Positions 1 to 6,392 of a stretch of DNA of 11,317 bases are shown one piece after another. Position 1 is the first letter of the stretch. Each line of letters starts with the position of its first letter. Origin of the DNA: Crocosphaera chwakensis CCY0110 (GTDB lineage Bacteria; Cyanobacteriota; Cyanobacteriia; Cyanobacteriales; Microcystaceae); NCBI RefSeq assembly GCF_000169335.1, contig NZ_AAXW01000102.1:1-11317 (forward strand), given 5' to 3'. The notes below the pieces were generated by a model that saw only the letters and a program-made list of their open reading frames with translations, had not been told where the DNA came from and ran no database searches. The position numbers were made by a program, and so were the translations under genes.

Positions 1-968
1 ATAGAGCAATTCAGAAAAATATAAAATTGTCTAGTGATATTAACTGGATTGCTTCTAAAAAGAGTGCTGAAAAAATCTGGATTACCGATGCGTTAGCCGA
101 AGAATTCTACCCTGTTCCGGACTTTACCAAACCTAAAGTAGATGAAGGGATTCACCGTATCGCAGCCACATTAGGAAAAATAGCAACTCTTGAAGAAATT
201 TCTTGTTCTCCATCTCAACCTCTAGAGTTAGAGTTAACGATTCTCGTTCCCATAAAAGAATATGATTCTCAACAAAATGCTCAATTTTCTAAGAAACTAA
301 ACAGTTTTCTTAAACGATATTATTTCTTAGATCGACCCATGAGCATCACCCTCAAACCAAGTTTAAAAATTTACCCTGAAGGATTAGGAGGATTATTATT
401 AGGCAAAAAAAGTGAGACAACAGAATTAATTATTATGCTAGGCCACCGAAATTCTAGTTATCTCATCTTTAAAAAAGTAGCTTATACCAAGGGAAATTCA
501 ACTCTTTTGGGGTTTCATACATTACTAAAATATTTCTGTGAAAAGGCTATCGGACAAGAAGAAAATAAAGCTACACTTCTTACCTTATGGTCAGCCAGAA
601 ATGATGTAACTCAATTAAAACGATTAATTAAAAGTCACGATGATGATTATGCTAATAATGAATATCAAAGAATTCTTGCTGCTTATGAAAATAGTCGAAA
701 TCAATTATGGTTATCCATAAGAGAATGGCTTAAAAAAGAACTAAAAGATATTCAATTTGATAACCTGAACTTTATGGGAGGAACGTCGGAATTTCTCAAG
801 CCTCTCATTTTAAATGATAATTTGTTTAAGAGTATCAACCCTAGTTTCGTGGGAGAAATTTATCAAGAGAAAATTTTAAACGAGATAAGATTTCCTCAAG
901 GAATTGAAGAAAATTTTAAAGATAATGCCTTAAGATTTGTTGATGTATATGGAGTATTTAAAAAGTAA
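1..968 (+). CDS. ParM/actin-like plasmid segregation ATPase, 5'-truncated by the window edge
   Basis: Actin-like ATPases of the ParM family polymerise with ATP and push ParR-bound plasmid copies apart. The reading frame is open from base 3 to the TAA at 966-968, with no stop before the edge, so the gene starts outside the window; the TTG at 27 is probably not a real start. Counting from that TTG, actin-fold landmarks are a PEGLGG turn (117-122), a phosphate-2-like strand-turn-strand IIMLGHRNSSYLIF (135-148), and an adenosine-binding-like loop FMGGTSEFLKPLI (249-261). The phosphate-1 motif would lie upstream of the window. The family usually carries Asp in phosphate 2 (pattern IVDIGxRTTD); here it is Met, so the protein is divergent. 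The next gene starts one base after the stop and looks ParR-like, which supports the call. Family recognition is from motifs only. Confidence 0.68.
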   Translation, partial: RAIQKNIKLSSDINWIASKKSAEKIWITDALAEEFYPVPDFTKPKVDEGIHRIAATLGKIATLEEISCSPSQPLELELTILVPIKEYDSQQNAQFSKKLNSFLKRYYFLDRPMSITLKPSLKIYPEGLGGLLLGKKSETTELIIMLGHRNSSYLIFKKVAYTKGNSTLLGFHTLLKYFCEKAIGQEENKATLLTLWSARNDVTQLKRLIKSHDDDYANNEYQRILAAYENSRNQLWLSIREWLKKELKDIQFDNLNFMGGTSEFLKPLILNDNLFKSINPSFVGEIYQEKILNEIRFPQGIEENFKDNALRFVDVYGVFKK

Positions 969-969
969 C

Positions 970-1482
970 ATGGGAAGACCAAATCAAAGAACTATCACTA
1001 TTAACTACATTGAACGGAATGAAGCTACAGAAATAGTAGAAGAATATTTAAGTCAAATGGATAGCAGCTTACTTAGACAAGAAATTATGACTTTACTATT
1101 TTGTCAATATCTTCCTGTATTCAGTCGAGAAATTCCCCGTAAACTTTACGAAAAAGAGTTAATAAAATGCCTCAAAGCAGCAAGAGGACTCTTATTAAAT
1201 TTAGAAAAAGAACTAGAGACAACCAGAAATTACTTAGATTCTCCCTCTAACTGGTTAAAAGATAAGTTTAAACCTATCACTAATCAGGAAATTTCAAAAC
1301 AGCAATCTACTAGAGTTGATGAACTAATTGATGAGTCAGACCCCACTTTAATTAATAATAATGATTTAACTGAAGATGAGGAACCACCAATCATCTATGA
1401 AGAAGAAGAAGAAGAAACAGATGATTTATCTTCAGATACGACTCAAAGAATCCTTGATAATTTCCCCGATTATCCTGTTTAA
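970..1482 (+). CDS. ParR-like centromere-binding adaptor with acidic C-terminal tail
   Basis: Probable DNA-binding partner of the preceding actin-like protein. I chose ATG 970 (170 aa), one base after the upstream stop. In-frame starts at TTG 937 and ATG 943 or 949 lie inside the upstream gene. No start has a strong Shine-Dalgarno, so translational coupling is likely. The N-terminus reads MGRPNQRTITINYI, then two predicted helices to about residue 55. This matches the layout of ParR proteins: a basic N-end with an RTI-type strand and a ribbon-helix-helix dimer that binds centromere repeats. The middle (about 60-105) is helical and basic. The last 50 residues are strongly acidic, with an uninterrupted Glu run encoded by a GAA repeat (about 1400-1416). 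In ParR the C-terminus contacts the ParM filament, so the tail could play that part, but this is inference. It may instead be an unrelated small DNA-binding protein. Confidence 0.55.
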   Translation: MGRPNQRTITINYIERNEATEIVEEYLSQMDSSLLRQEIMTLLFCQYLPVFSREIPRKLYEKELIKCLKAARGLLLNLEKELETTRNYLDSPSNWLKDKFKPITNQEISKQQSTRVDELIDESDPTLINNNDLTEDEEPPIIYEEEEEETDDLSSDTTQRILDNFPDYPV

Positions 1483-1541
1483 TTCTTAATCTGTGAGAAA
1501 CCATTACTGCTTAATAAAGACAAAATTAAGAGGATTAAATT

Positions 1542-2429
1542 ATGACTACACTTCAAGAAAATGCAAAAACAGAATCGAACACCTCTAAGGGGACTTCCAC
1601 ACCTATTAAAAATTTAATCATTGTGGGAGGAGAAAAAGGAGGAACTGGAAAAAGTTATTTAACTAGACATTTGATTGGATTTTGCCTGAGAAAACAATGG
1701 GAAGATAAAATAACTGTTTTCGATGCCGATCCTTCAGTTGATGATGTTTATCAAGCTTATGAAAAATATCCCTGGATGAAAAAGGTTGAATTTTCTGATA
1801 GTAAATATAAATTAGCTGATCCTTTTGATATTTATGATAAAAGTGAAAATAAATTTTTAGTAATTGTCAATCTTCCTTCTAATATTCAAAAGAACTTTAA
1901 TAATTTTTTTGAAACTTTTGGCTTATTTAAAAAAGAAATTCAAGAAAAAGTTTATGAAACAGCGTATTATTTATTTGTCAGTGATGGTTCTTATCAAAGT
2001 ATTAAATTATTTAGAGAACATTTACAACGATATAAAGATAAGCCTTTTATTAAAACTATCTTTATCCTTAATGAAGGTCAAAATGGGCAAAGTGAATCTT
2101 TTAAATACCTAGAGACAATTGATTCAGAGAGTTCTAAGGGATTAATTAAAGAGATCAATGATTTAAAAATTCCCGTATTAGTAATCCCTGAGTTAGCTCC
2201 TAATCTGAGATATAAAATTGACGAATTAGTTAGTGAACAGAAAACTTCTTTTGACGAAATTGTTAAAGGAAATCAATTAAGTTTACTTTGGAGTAGTCAT
2301 TATCAACAATACTTGGAAAAAATTAATAATTTATTTGGTGAATTATTTAACCAGTCAGCCGAAGTAAAATATCAAAATTTACAGAATCATCAAACTAAAC
2401 AAAGAACCGCACAATCTTTACCTATTTAG
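1542..2429 (+). CDS. Deviant Walker (ParA/MinD/StbB-like) P-loop ATPase
   Basis: 295 aa. Residues 29-38 are GGEKGGTGKS, the deviant Walker A box with the signature lysine (KGGxGKS) of the ParA/MinD/StbB/TraL class. These ATPases dimerise on ATP and position plasmids, septa or transfer machinery by binding DNA or membrane. The A' box is VFDADPS (59-65). The Walker B / switch II strand is FLVIVNLPSN (105-114), where most relatives have Asp at residue 110; the AAT codon at 1869-1871 makes it Asn. FILNEG (174-179) resembles the later strand near the base-binding pocket. The first 20 residues and last 25 are polar and probably disordered. AAGAGG at 1528-1533 is the ribosome binding site, 8 bases before the ATG. 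A 59-base gap separates it from the ParR-like gene. The role could be a second partition ATPase, or a transfer accessory like RP4 TraL or StbB; sequence alone does not decide. Confidence 0.75.
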   Translation: MTTLQENAKTESNTSKGTSTPIKNLIIVGGEKGGTGKSYLTRHLIGFCLRKQWEDKITVFDADPSVDDVYQAYEKYPWMKKVEFSDSKYKLADPFDIYDKSENKFLVIVNLPSNIQKNFNNFFETFGLFKKEIQEKVYETAYYLFVSDGSYQSIKLFREHLQRYKDKPFIKTIFILNEGQNGQSESFKYLETIDSESSKGLIKEINDLKIPVLVIPELAPNLRYKIDELVSEQKTSFDEIVKGNQLSLLWSSHYQQYLEKINNLFGELFNQSAEVKYQNLQNHQTKQRTAQSLPI

Positions 2430-2459
2430 TCACTCAACAGAAAGGAGTAAATTCCTAAA

Positions 2460-3179
2460 ATGGAAGCAACTATTACTGAAATCAAAGATTATATAAAATC
2501 TAATTCTGAGATTAAAAGTTATATAGATTTAGCCTTAAAAGATGTCACACCTGACATGAAAGAAGAGGTTTTCAGGTTTTTAGTTGTGTCAAAAGTTAAA
2601 CCAGATGATCCTCTCTTTAAATTAATGTTAGCTTGTCATTATTTTAACCTAGTAACTTTAAATGCTCCCAATGAAATTGAAAAAGCGTTTGAAGTAGGAA
2701 CGGTTAATTTACTGAGCTTATTGGCAAAACAAACAGATGAGTTAAAAAGTGCTAGTGTCAAACAAATTGAAGCCAATATTAGTCGCAGTGTTAACAGGTT
2801 GCTTGAAAAACAATCCTTACCAACTCCTAAAAGAAGGTGGTTAAAGAGAATCGCTTTTGGGTGTGGTGGATTGCTTTTATTCGGGTTAGGGGCAATAAGT
2901 GCTTACCATTATGCACAGATGCAATATCAAAGCACTCTAGAAATTGAAAACCGTCAGTTATTAACTTGGGCTAAGAGCAAAGAGGGTCGATTTGCTTTTA
3001 ACCTAATCCAATGGAACCCTGGATTACTTGATGGAAGTTGCTCAAAAAGTGTGGCACGTCTTGGGATTGGATGGGCTGAAGCTGTAACTAAAGATGGGCA
3101 ATTAGTCGGCGATCGCAGAGCTACCACAGGGTACTGTGTGACTTGGCGTATCCCCCCTGAACAACGAAAGTTTCAGTGA
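2460..3179 (+). CDS. Single-pass membrane protein of unknown function, helical cytoplasmic part and two-cysteine outer domain
   Basis: 239 aa, not recognised. AAAGGAG at 2441-2447 precedes the ATG by 12 bases. Residues 1-120 are charged and helical with no hydrophobic segment. A basic stretch KRRWLKR (124-130) leads into one membrane helix at about 131-149 (rich in G, L, F). By the positive-inside rule the N-terminal part is cytoplasmic and residues 150-239 lie outside. The outer part contains a compact block from AKSKEGRFAF (171-180) to about 232, with two cysteines (194 and 226) that could form a disulfide. A HIP1 site falls inside the gene (3109-3116). Its position between a ParA/StbB-like ATPase and a Ycf46-like AAA+ ATPase suggests a membrane receptor or anchor for one of them, which is inference. 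The gene's last codons lie in a 13-bp tandem duplication. Confidence 0.72.
   Translation: MEATITEIKDYIKSNSEIKSYIDLALKDVTPDMKEEVFRFLVVSKVKPDDPLFKLMLACHYFNLVTLNAPNEIEKAFEVGTVNLLSLLAKQTDELKSASVKQIEANISRSVNRLLEKQSLPTPKRRWLKRIAFGCGGLLLFGLGAISAYHYAQMQYQSTLEIENRQLLTWAKSKEGRFAFNLIQWNPGLLDGSCSKSVARLGIGWAEAVTKDGQLVGDRRATTGYCVTWRIPPEQRKFQ
3109..3116. repeat. HIP1 octamer GCGATCGC
   Basis: A perfect copy of the highly iterated palindrome of cyanobacterial genomes, inside the membrane protein gene. Other perfect copies lie at 3406-3413, 4044-4051 and 9549-9556. This supports a cyanobacterial host and long residence of this DNA in it. Confidence 0.9.
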
Positions 3180-3196
3180 GGAGTTTCAGTGAGGAG
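3171..3196 (+). repeat. Tandem duplication of TTTCAGTGAGGAG carrying a stop codon and two Shine-Dalgarno sites
   Basis: Two perfect adjacent 13-base copies, 3171-3183 and 3184-3196. The first copy holds the last two codons and TGA stop (3177-3179) of the membrane protein gene. Each copy contains GAGGAG, at 3178-3183 and 3191-3196. The second lies 10 bases before the ATG at 3207 and is the likely ribosome binding site of the AAA+ ATPase gene. The first overlaps the upstream stop and lies 23 bases from that ATG, too far to work directly. Confidence 0.85.
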
Positions 3197-3206
3197 TGAT
3201 TAAGCT

Positions 3207-4643
3207 ATGTATGCAATTAAATGTAATCTAATTGATAGAAAATATGTATTGAAATCTCTAGGGGAATATAACCTCTGGAATTTGGGACTAAAAGGATTTT
3301 TGTTACCCGATGGAACCTTAAAACCGACTGAATCTTGGCTTTGTTGTCTGAATCAGTCTCCAGGGATTTATGTAATTGAAGGGATTTTGAACCCAGTCTC
3401 TCACAGCGATCGCTACCAAATAATTGTAGCCAATCAACAACTAGAGAATAAAAAAGGCTATAAATTAATCTTTCTAGATACCCATATAGAGATGGGGGAA
3501 GATTTAGCACCTATATTACCCATTAAAGAAATCCCATTACCCAGAGGAGAATCATTAAAAAAACTATTAGAAAAATATCAGAAAAATACTAATTCGTGGT
3601 ACACAGCTTGTTTAGGGTTATCAAAGGGCGAGGTTTTAGAGTTATTGCCAAAAGCTAAAAATCCCCAGGAAATACTAAGTTATAAAGCCCAAAAATTGCA
3701 AAGTAAGGGATTAAGTTTACCTTCTGAACCAGATGTACCAGATGTAGCAGGACTAGATTTACTAAAAAAAGATTTACAAACCATCGCTGATTTATTTAGC
3801 CCAACCGCTTTAGCAGTAGGGTTAAGACCCCCCAAAGGCGTAATGGCGTTAGGACTCCCAGGAACGGGTAAATCTTTGACTTGTAAACTAGCAGCCAAGT
3901 ACACAGGAGCCTTACTCATCTCCCTAGACTGGACACAATTGTATGGCAGTACGGTGGCAGAAACCCTCGATAATTTGGACTATGTGCTTAAATTTGTTGA
4001 TTTATTCGGGAATGTGATTCTGACCATTGACGAATTTGAGAAAGCGATCGCAGGAGCATTAACAGAAGGAGGAGTGACCACAAAACTAACAGGAAAGTTA
4101 CTTAATTGGTTACAAGACCATACGACTCCTGTGTTGTTATTTGTAACGATTAACCATTTACAATTACTACCCCCAGAAATGTTCAGACGGTTTGAATATG
4201 TCTGGTTTTTTGATAACGAATTACACAATGGAGCTATGTATGAAATCTTTAACTTGCATTTGTCCCAAAGGTTTAGTTGTTGGCAGAGTAATATTTTTAC
4301 CGATTATGAATGGTTTGATTTATTTACTCAATACCGAGGCTATACAGCAGCAGAAATCGGGACAGCCATTAAAAGACTGCATACGATTTTGTATGAAAAA
4401 TTACTGTCGGCCTCCGTAAATTTGGTAGAAGAACTGAATAATTATCCTGTGAGATATCCTCAGAAATTTCATCGTCAATTGATAGAAGTTCAACAAGAAG
4501 TCAAAGCGTCTATATCTATTCCCTTACTGGCTAAACAATTAGAAATAATTAGAATGAATCGTCATTTTACTAGACCAGTATTAGGAGAAGATACAAGTCG
4601 TTTTAGTTCCTATCGCCCTCAAGAAAATCATAGTTATGTCTAA
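3207..4643 (+). CDS. Ycf46-like AAA+ ATPase
   Basis: 478 aa. The C-terminal half is a complete AAA+ module: GLDLLKKDL (182-190) leads in, Walker A is GLPGTGKS (216-223), Walker B is ILTIDEFEKA (271-280), sensor 1 is Asn316 in FVTINH, an arginine-finger region is PPEMFRRFE (322-330), and a sensor-2-like GYTAAEIGTAIKR begins at 378. The IDE-x-EK form of Walker B and the PPE-x-x-RRFE block match the Ycf46 family of cyanobacteria and red plastids, whose members are near 500 aa and poorly characterised. Residues 1-170 form the family's variable N-terminal part, with no membrane helix. All ATPase residues are intact, so it is probably active. The start is ATG 3207, preceded by GAGGAG. Two HIP1 sites lie inside. 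It overlaps the next gene by 8 bases. As an operon member between membrane protein genes it may remodel a membrane or nucleoprotein complex (inference). Confidence 0.82.
   Translation: MYAIKCNLIDRKYVLKSLGEYNLWNLGLKGFLLPDGTLKPTESWLCCLNQSPGIYVIEGILNPVSHSDRYQIIVANQQLENKKGYKLIFLDTHIEMGEDLAPILPIKEIPLPRGESLKKLLEKYQKNTNSWYTACLGLSKGEVLELLPKAKNPQEILSYKAQKLQSKGLSLPSEPDVPDVAGLDLLKKDLQTIADLFSPTALAVGLRPPKGVMALGLPGTGKSLTCKLAAKYTGALLISLDWTQLYGSTVAETLDNLDYVLKFVDLFGNVILTIDEFEKAIAGALTEGGVTTKLTGKLLNWLQDHTTPVLLFVTINHLQLLPPEMFRRFEYVWFFDNELHNGAMYEIFNLHLSQRFSCWQSNIFTDYEWFDLFTQYRGYTAAEIGTAIKRLHTILYEKLLSASVNLVEELNNYPVRYPQKFHRQLIEVQQEVKASISIPLLAKQLEIIRMNRHFTRPVLGEDTSRFSSYRPQENHSYV
3406..3413. repeat. HIP1 octamer GCGATCGC
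   Basis: Perfect copy within the N-terminal part of the Ycf46-like gene. Confidence 0.9.
4044..4051. repeat. HIP1 octamer GCGATCGC
   Basis: Perfect copy just downstream of the Walker B codons of the Ycf46-like gene, encoding part of the EKAIAG stretch. Confidence 0.9.
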
Positions 4644-4995
4644 ATCAGTCACTCCTCATCAGTTACCAGTCACCAGTAGTATAGTTAGGGAATGTTACCC
4701 ACAACGAAAAGAGTCCACTAATTATTCTCAAGTAGTCATAAGAAAACGAGTATTAGAGTTTTTGAATGAACATAAAAAAAGTCAATTGGTTGCCCAACTT
4801 TATCAAGAGACATTTGAGTATCAACCTATGTCTTTAGAAGAGATGGTCAATAATCTTTCTTCAAAGAGGATAGACGAATTATTTATGATTTATATTCAAA
4901 AACCAGCCATAAAATTATGGAGATGGAGCTTATCATTTTTAGGACTAATATTAGGATTATGTTTGTTTACAACTTTAAGTTCCCTCAGATTTTAG
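4636..4995 (+). CDS. Small C-terminally membrane-anchored protein, unknown function
   Basis: 119 aa, not recognised. The ATG at 4636 overlaps the end of the AAA+ gene in ATGTCTAA, so translation is probably coupled; no strong Shine-Dalgarno is visible. The first 20 residues are encoded by a CAGTCAC/CAGTTACCAGTCACCAGT-type sequence and look like low-information filler. Residues 31-90 are charged and helical (RKRVLEFLNEHKKSQ and on). One hydrophobic helix (about 96-116) ends three residues from the C-terminus, giving a tail-anchored layout with the N-terminal part cytoplasmic. It overlaps the next gene by 79 bases, or 37 if that gene starts at ATG 4959. The layout of soluble helical domain then membrane helix recalls the front part of the 2460-3179 protein, but I see no clear sequence match. 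It could be a membrane adaptor for the neighbouring ATPase. Confidence 0.6.
   Translation: MSKSVTPHQLPVTSSIVRECYPQRKESTNYSQVVIRKRVLEFLNEHKKSQLVAQLYQETFEYQPMSLEEMVNNLSSKRIDELFMIYIQKPAIKLWRWSLSFLGLILGLCLFTTLSSLRF
4645..4677. repeat. CAGTCAC / CAGTTACCAGTCACCAGT-type short repeat tract
   Basis: The tract combines CAGTCAC, CAGTTAC and CAGTCAC units, the kind of short iterated sequence that litters cyanobacterial intergenic DNA. Here it supplies codons 4-14 of the small membrane protein. A related ATCAGTCAC unit recurs at 7967-7975. Confidence 0.5.
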
Positions 4996-5483
4996 CATCA
5001 AAAAGATTATTGATAGGATTAACGACTATTATCGGATTAGTTGGATTAGTTGGATTAATCGCATTAGTTAAAAATTCAAATCAAACTGTTTCACAACTTA
5101 GTGAAAGTAGTCTAGAAAAAATAGCTAAAGAAAATAGTGAATTATCAGCAAAAGACCTTGAATTAAATATTAGTCGATTATGGCAAAAAGATAATCATGA
5201 AGTGTTATGGATTGACTTTAATCATCAAGGACTATGTGGGATAAATCATCATTGTTTATATGCTATGTATCATCGCTATGGAGAAAGTGTAACTCTGGTT
5301 TGGCGATCTTATTTAGACCCTAGATTACCCCCTAAAGTGAAATTAATGGAGGAACAAAAACCATGTGTAATCATTAATCAACTAGATGAAACTTCACCCA
5401 AAAACCTCAATAAGTATCACCTTTGTCCCGTGGATACTAATCAGTACGAAGTGACTAAAAAAGTCACCACCAAAATCAACTAA
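4917..5483 (+). CDS. Single-pass membrane protein with four-cysteine outer domain, unknown function
   Basis: 188 aa from ATG 4917, not recognised. ATG 4959 (174 aa, starting MFVYNFKFPQ) is equally plausible and shortens the overlap with the upstream gene; neither start has a good Shine-Dalgarno. SKR (28-30) precedes one membrane helix at about 31-51, built partly from a 9-base DNA repeat giving GLVGLVGLI. By the positive-inside rule the rest is outside the membrane. The outer part starts with a charged helical region (57-90), then a block containing WIDFNHQGLCG and nearby His, with cysteines at 107, 113, 150 and 170 that could form two disulfides. There is no lipobox. With the 2460-3179 protein it makes two bitopic proteins with cysteine-paired outer domains around one AAA+ gene, suggesting a shared envelope structure (inference). 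Confidence 0.65.
   Translation: MEMELIIFRTNIRIMFVYNFKFPQILASKRLLIGLTTIIGLVGLVGLIALVKNSNQTVSQLSESSLEKIAKENSELSAKDLELNISRLWQKDNHEVLWIDFNHQGLCGINHHCLYAMYHRYGESVTLVWRSYLDPRLPPKVKLMEEQKPCVIINQLDETSPKNLNKYHLCPVDTNQYEVTKKVTTKIN
5036..5062 (+). repeat. Short tandem repeat of GGATTAGTT inside a membrane-helix coding region
   Basis: Two perfect 9-base units GGATTAGTT followed by a degenerate third GGATTAATC encode GLVGLVGLI in the membrane helix. Slippage here would lengthen or shorten the helix by three residues without a frameshift. Confidence 0.7.
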
Positions 5484-5522
5484 TTGTAATTAATTTCACT
5501 CAATCAAGTAAGGAGAAAACCA

Positions 5523-6356
5523 ATGTCACAACAAATTCCTTTTTTAAACTTAGAAGACTTAAAGACAATTGATTTTTCAGAAAAAGCTTTAGTGAAGACA
5601 ACTGGAGAAGATTATTGTTTAAGTGTAAGTGATGTGATTGATAAGTTAGGAGAAGAAAGCGAAGACATTAACAACATTTTGCGGTTGTTAGGAGAAGAGA
5701 CTATTTTATGTCGTCTATTTAAACTCAAAGAGGAAGTCTATTGTGGGGTTCCTAAAATTTATCGAGATGAATCGAATAAAGTTAAATTGTACGATGCTCA
5801 AAATAATCCTCAACCCATCGACAAAGAAATTCAGTTTATTGAATATGAGACAGATTATGCTAAACAACTTGATGACAGTTTCATTTTTACAGGGTATCAA
5901 ACAATTGCTATTAAGGAAGGAGATTTAACCGCAGCTTTAAAAGTTTCTACGGGTATTTTTAAAGAATGGCAAACGACTATTACCGAACAATATAAAAAAG
6001 ATTCCAGTCAAGTTAAAATGCCACAAGGAAAAGGGACTATTCCTCCTCAAATCATTAATTTTTATCCTCGTTCTATTGTTCCTATGAGTTCCCTAGAAGT
6101 TGGGCAAAGCCTAATAGTACAAGAAAATTTAGGTCTAGATCCCAGACAACCAGGGGCAACTCGTTTTCAAGTGCAAGAATTTAACTTAGATATTAATCAA
6201 CCGGTAGGAGAAGTTTTCGAGGTTTGGGCAAATTATCAACTACGAAAACATTACCAGCAATATGGACAAACACCTTGTACTGTAGTTGACAAAGACAAAA
6301 AAGGAGATAAAACTATTCTCAAATTTGCTAGGGCTGATTTTGCCAAAGTTAGTTAA
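5523..6356 (+). CDS. Soluble protein of unknown function
   Basis: 277 aa, not recognised. A good Shine-Dalgarno AAGGAG (5510-5515) sits 7 bases before the ATG. There is no signal peptide and no membrane helix, so it is probably cytoplasmic. The N-terminal part (1-125) alternates acidic helices and strands and holds four cysteines (32, 63, 74, plus 252 near the end), not spaced like a zinc finger. The middle contains a helical basic block (about 140-168), then a proline-rich turn GTIPPQIINFYPRSIVP (171-187). The C-terminal part (188-277) includes LGLDPRQPGATRFQVQEF and predicted strands. The gene lies 39 bases after a membrane protein gene and 36 bases before the SF2 helicase gene. That suggests a role with the helicase or with plasmid DNA, but no motif proves it. 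Confidence 0.65.
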   Translation: MSQQIPFLNLEDLKTIDFSEKALVKTTGEDYCLSVSDVIDKLGEESEDINNILRLLGEETILCRLFKLKEEVYCGVPKIYRDESNKVKLYDAQNNPQPIDKEIQFIEYETDYAKQLDDSFIFTGYQTIAIKEGDLTAALKVSTGIFKEWQTTITEQYKKDSSQVKMPQGKGTIPPQIINFYPRSIVPMSSLEVGQSLIVQENLGLDPRQPGATRFQVQEFNLDINQPVGEVFEVWANYQLRKHYQQYGQTPCTVVDKDKKGDKTILKFARADFAKVS

Positions 6357-6392
6357 TTCAATAGAAAATTAATTTTCAAGAAGTAATGGTAA

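Noticed and set aside
27..968. TTG at 27 as the true start of the first gene
   Set aside because: The frame is open upstream to base 3, no ribosome binding site is visible, and the first half of the actin fold is missing, so the gene must begin outside the window.
1864..2112. Plus-strand 82-aa frame inside the ParA/StbB-like gene
   Set aside because: It overlaps an intact ATPase frame and its lysine/leucine-rich composition is what AT-rich DNA gives in a shifted frame.
3217..4228. Open frames on the minus strand opposite the AAA+ gene (3217-3510, 3680-3919, 3980-4228)
   Set aside because: They are antisense to a complete conserved AAA+ gene, have no ribosome binding sites and show no protein-like motifs.
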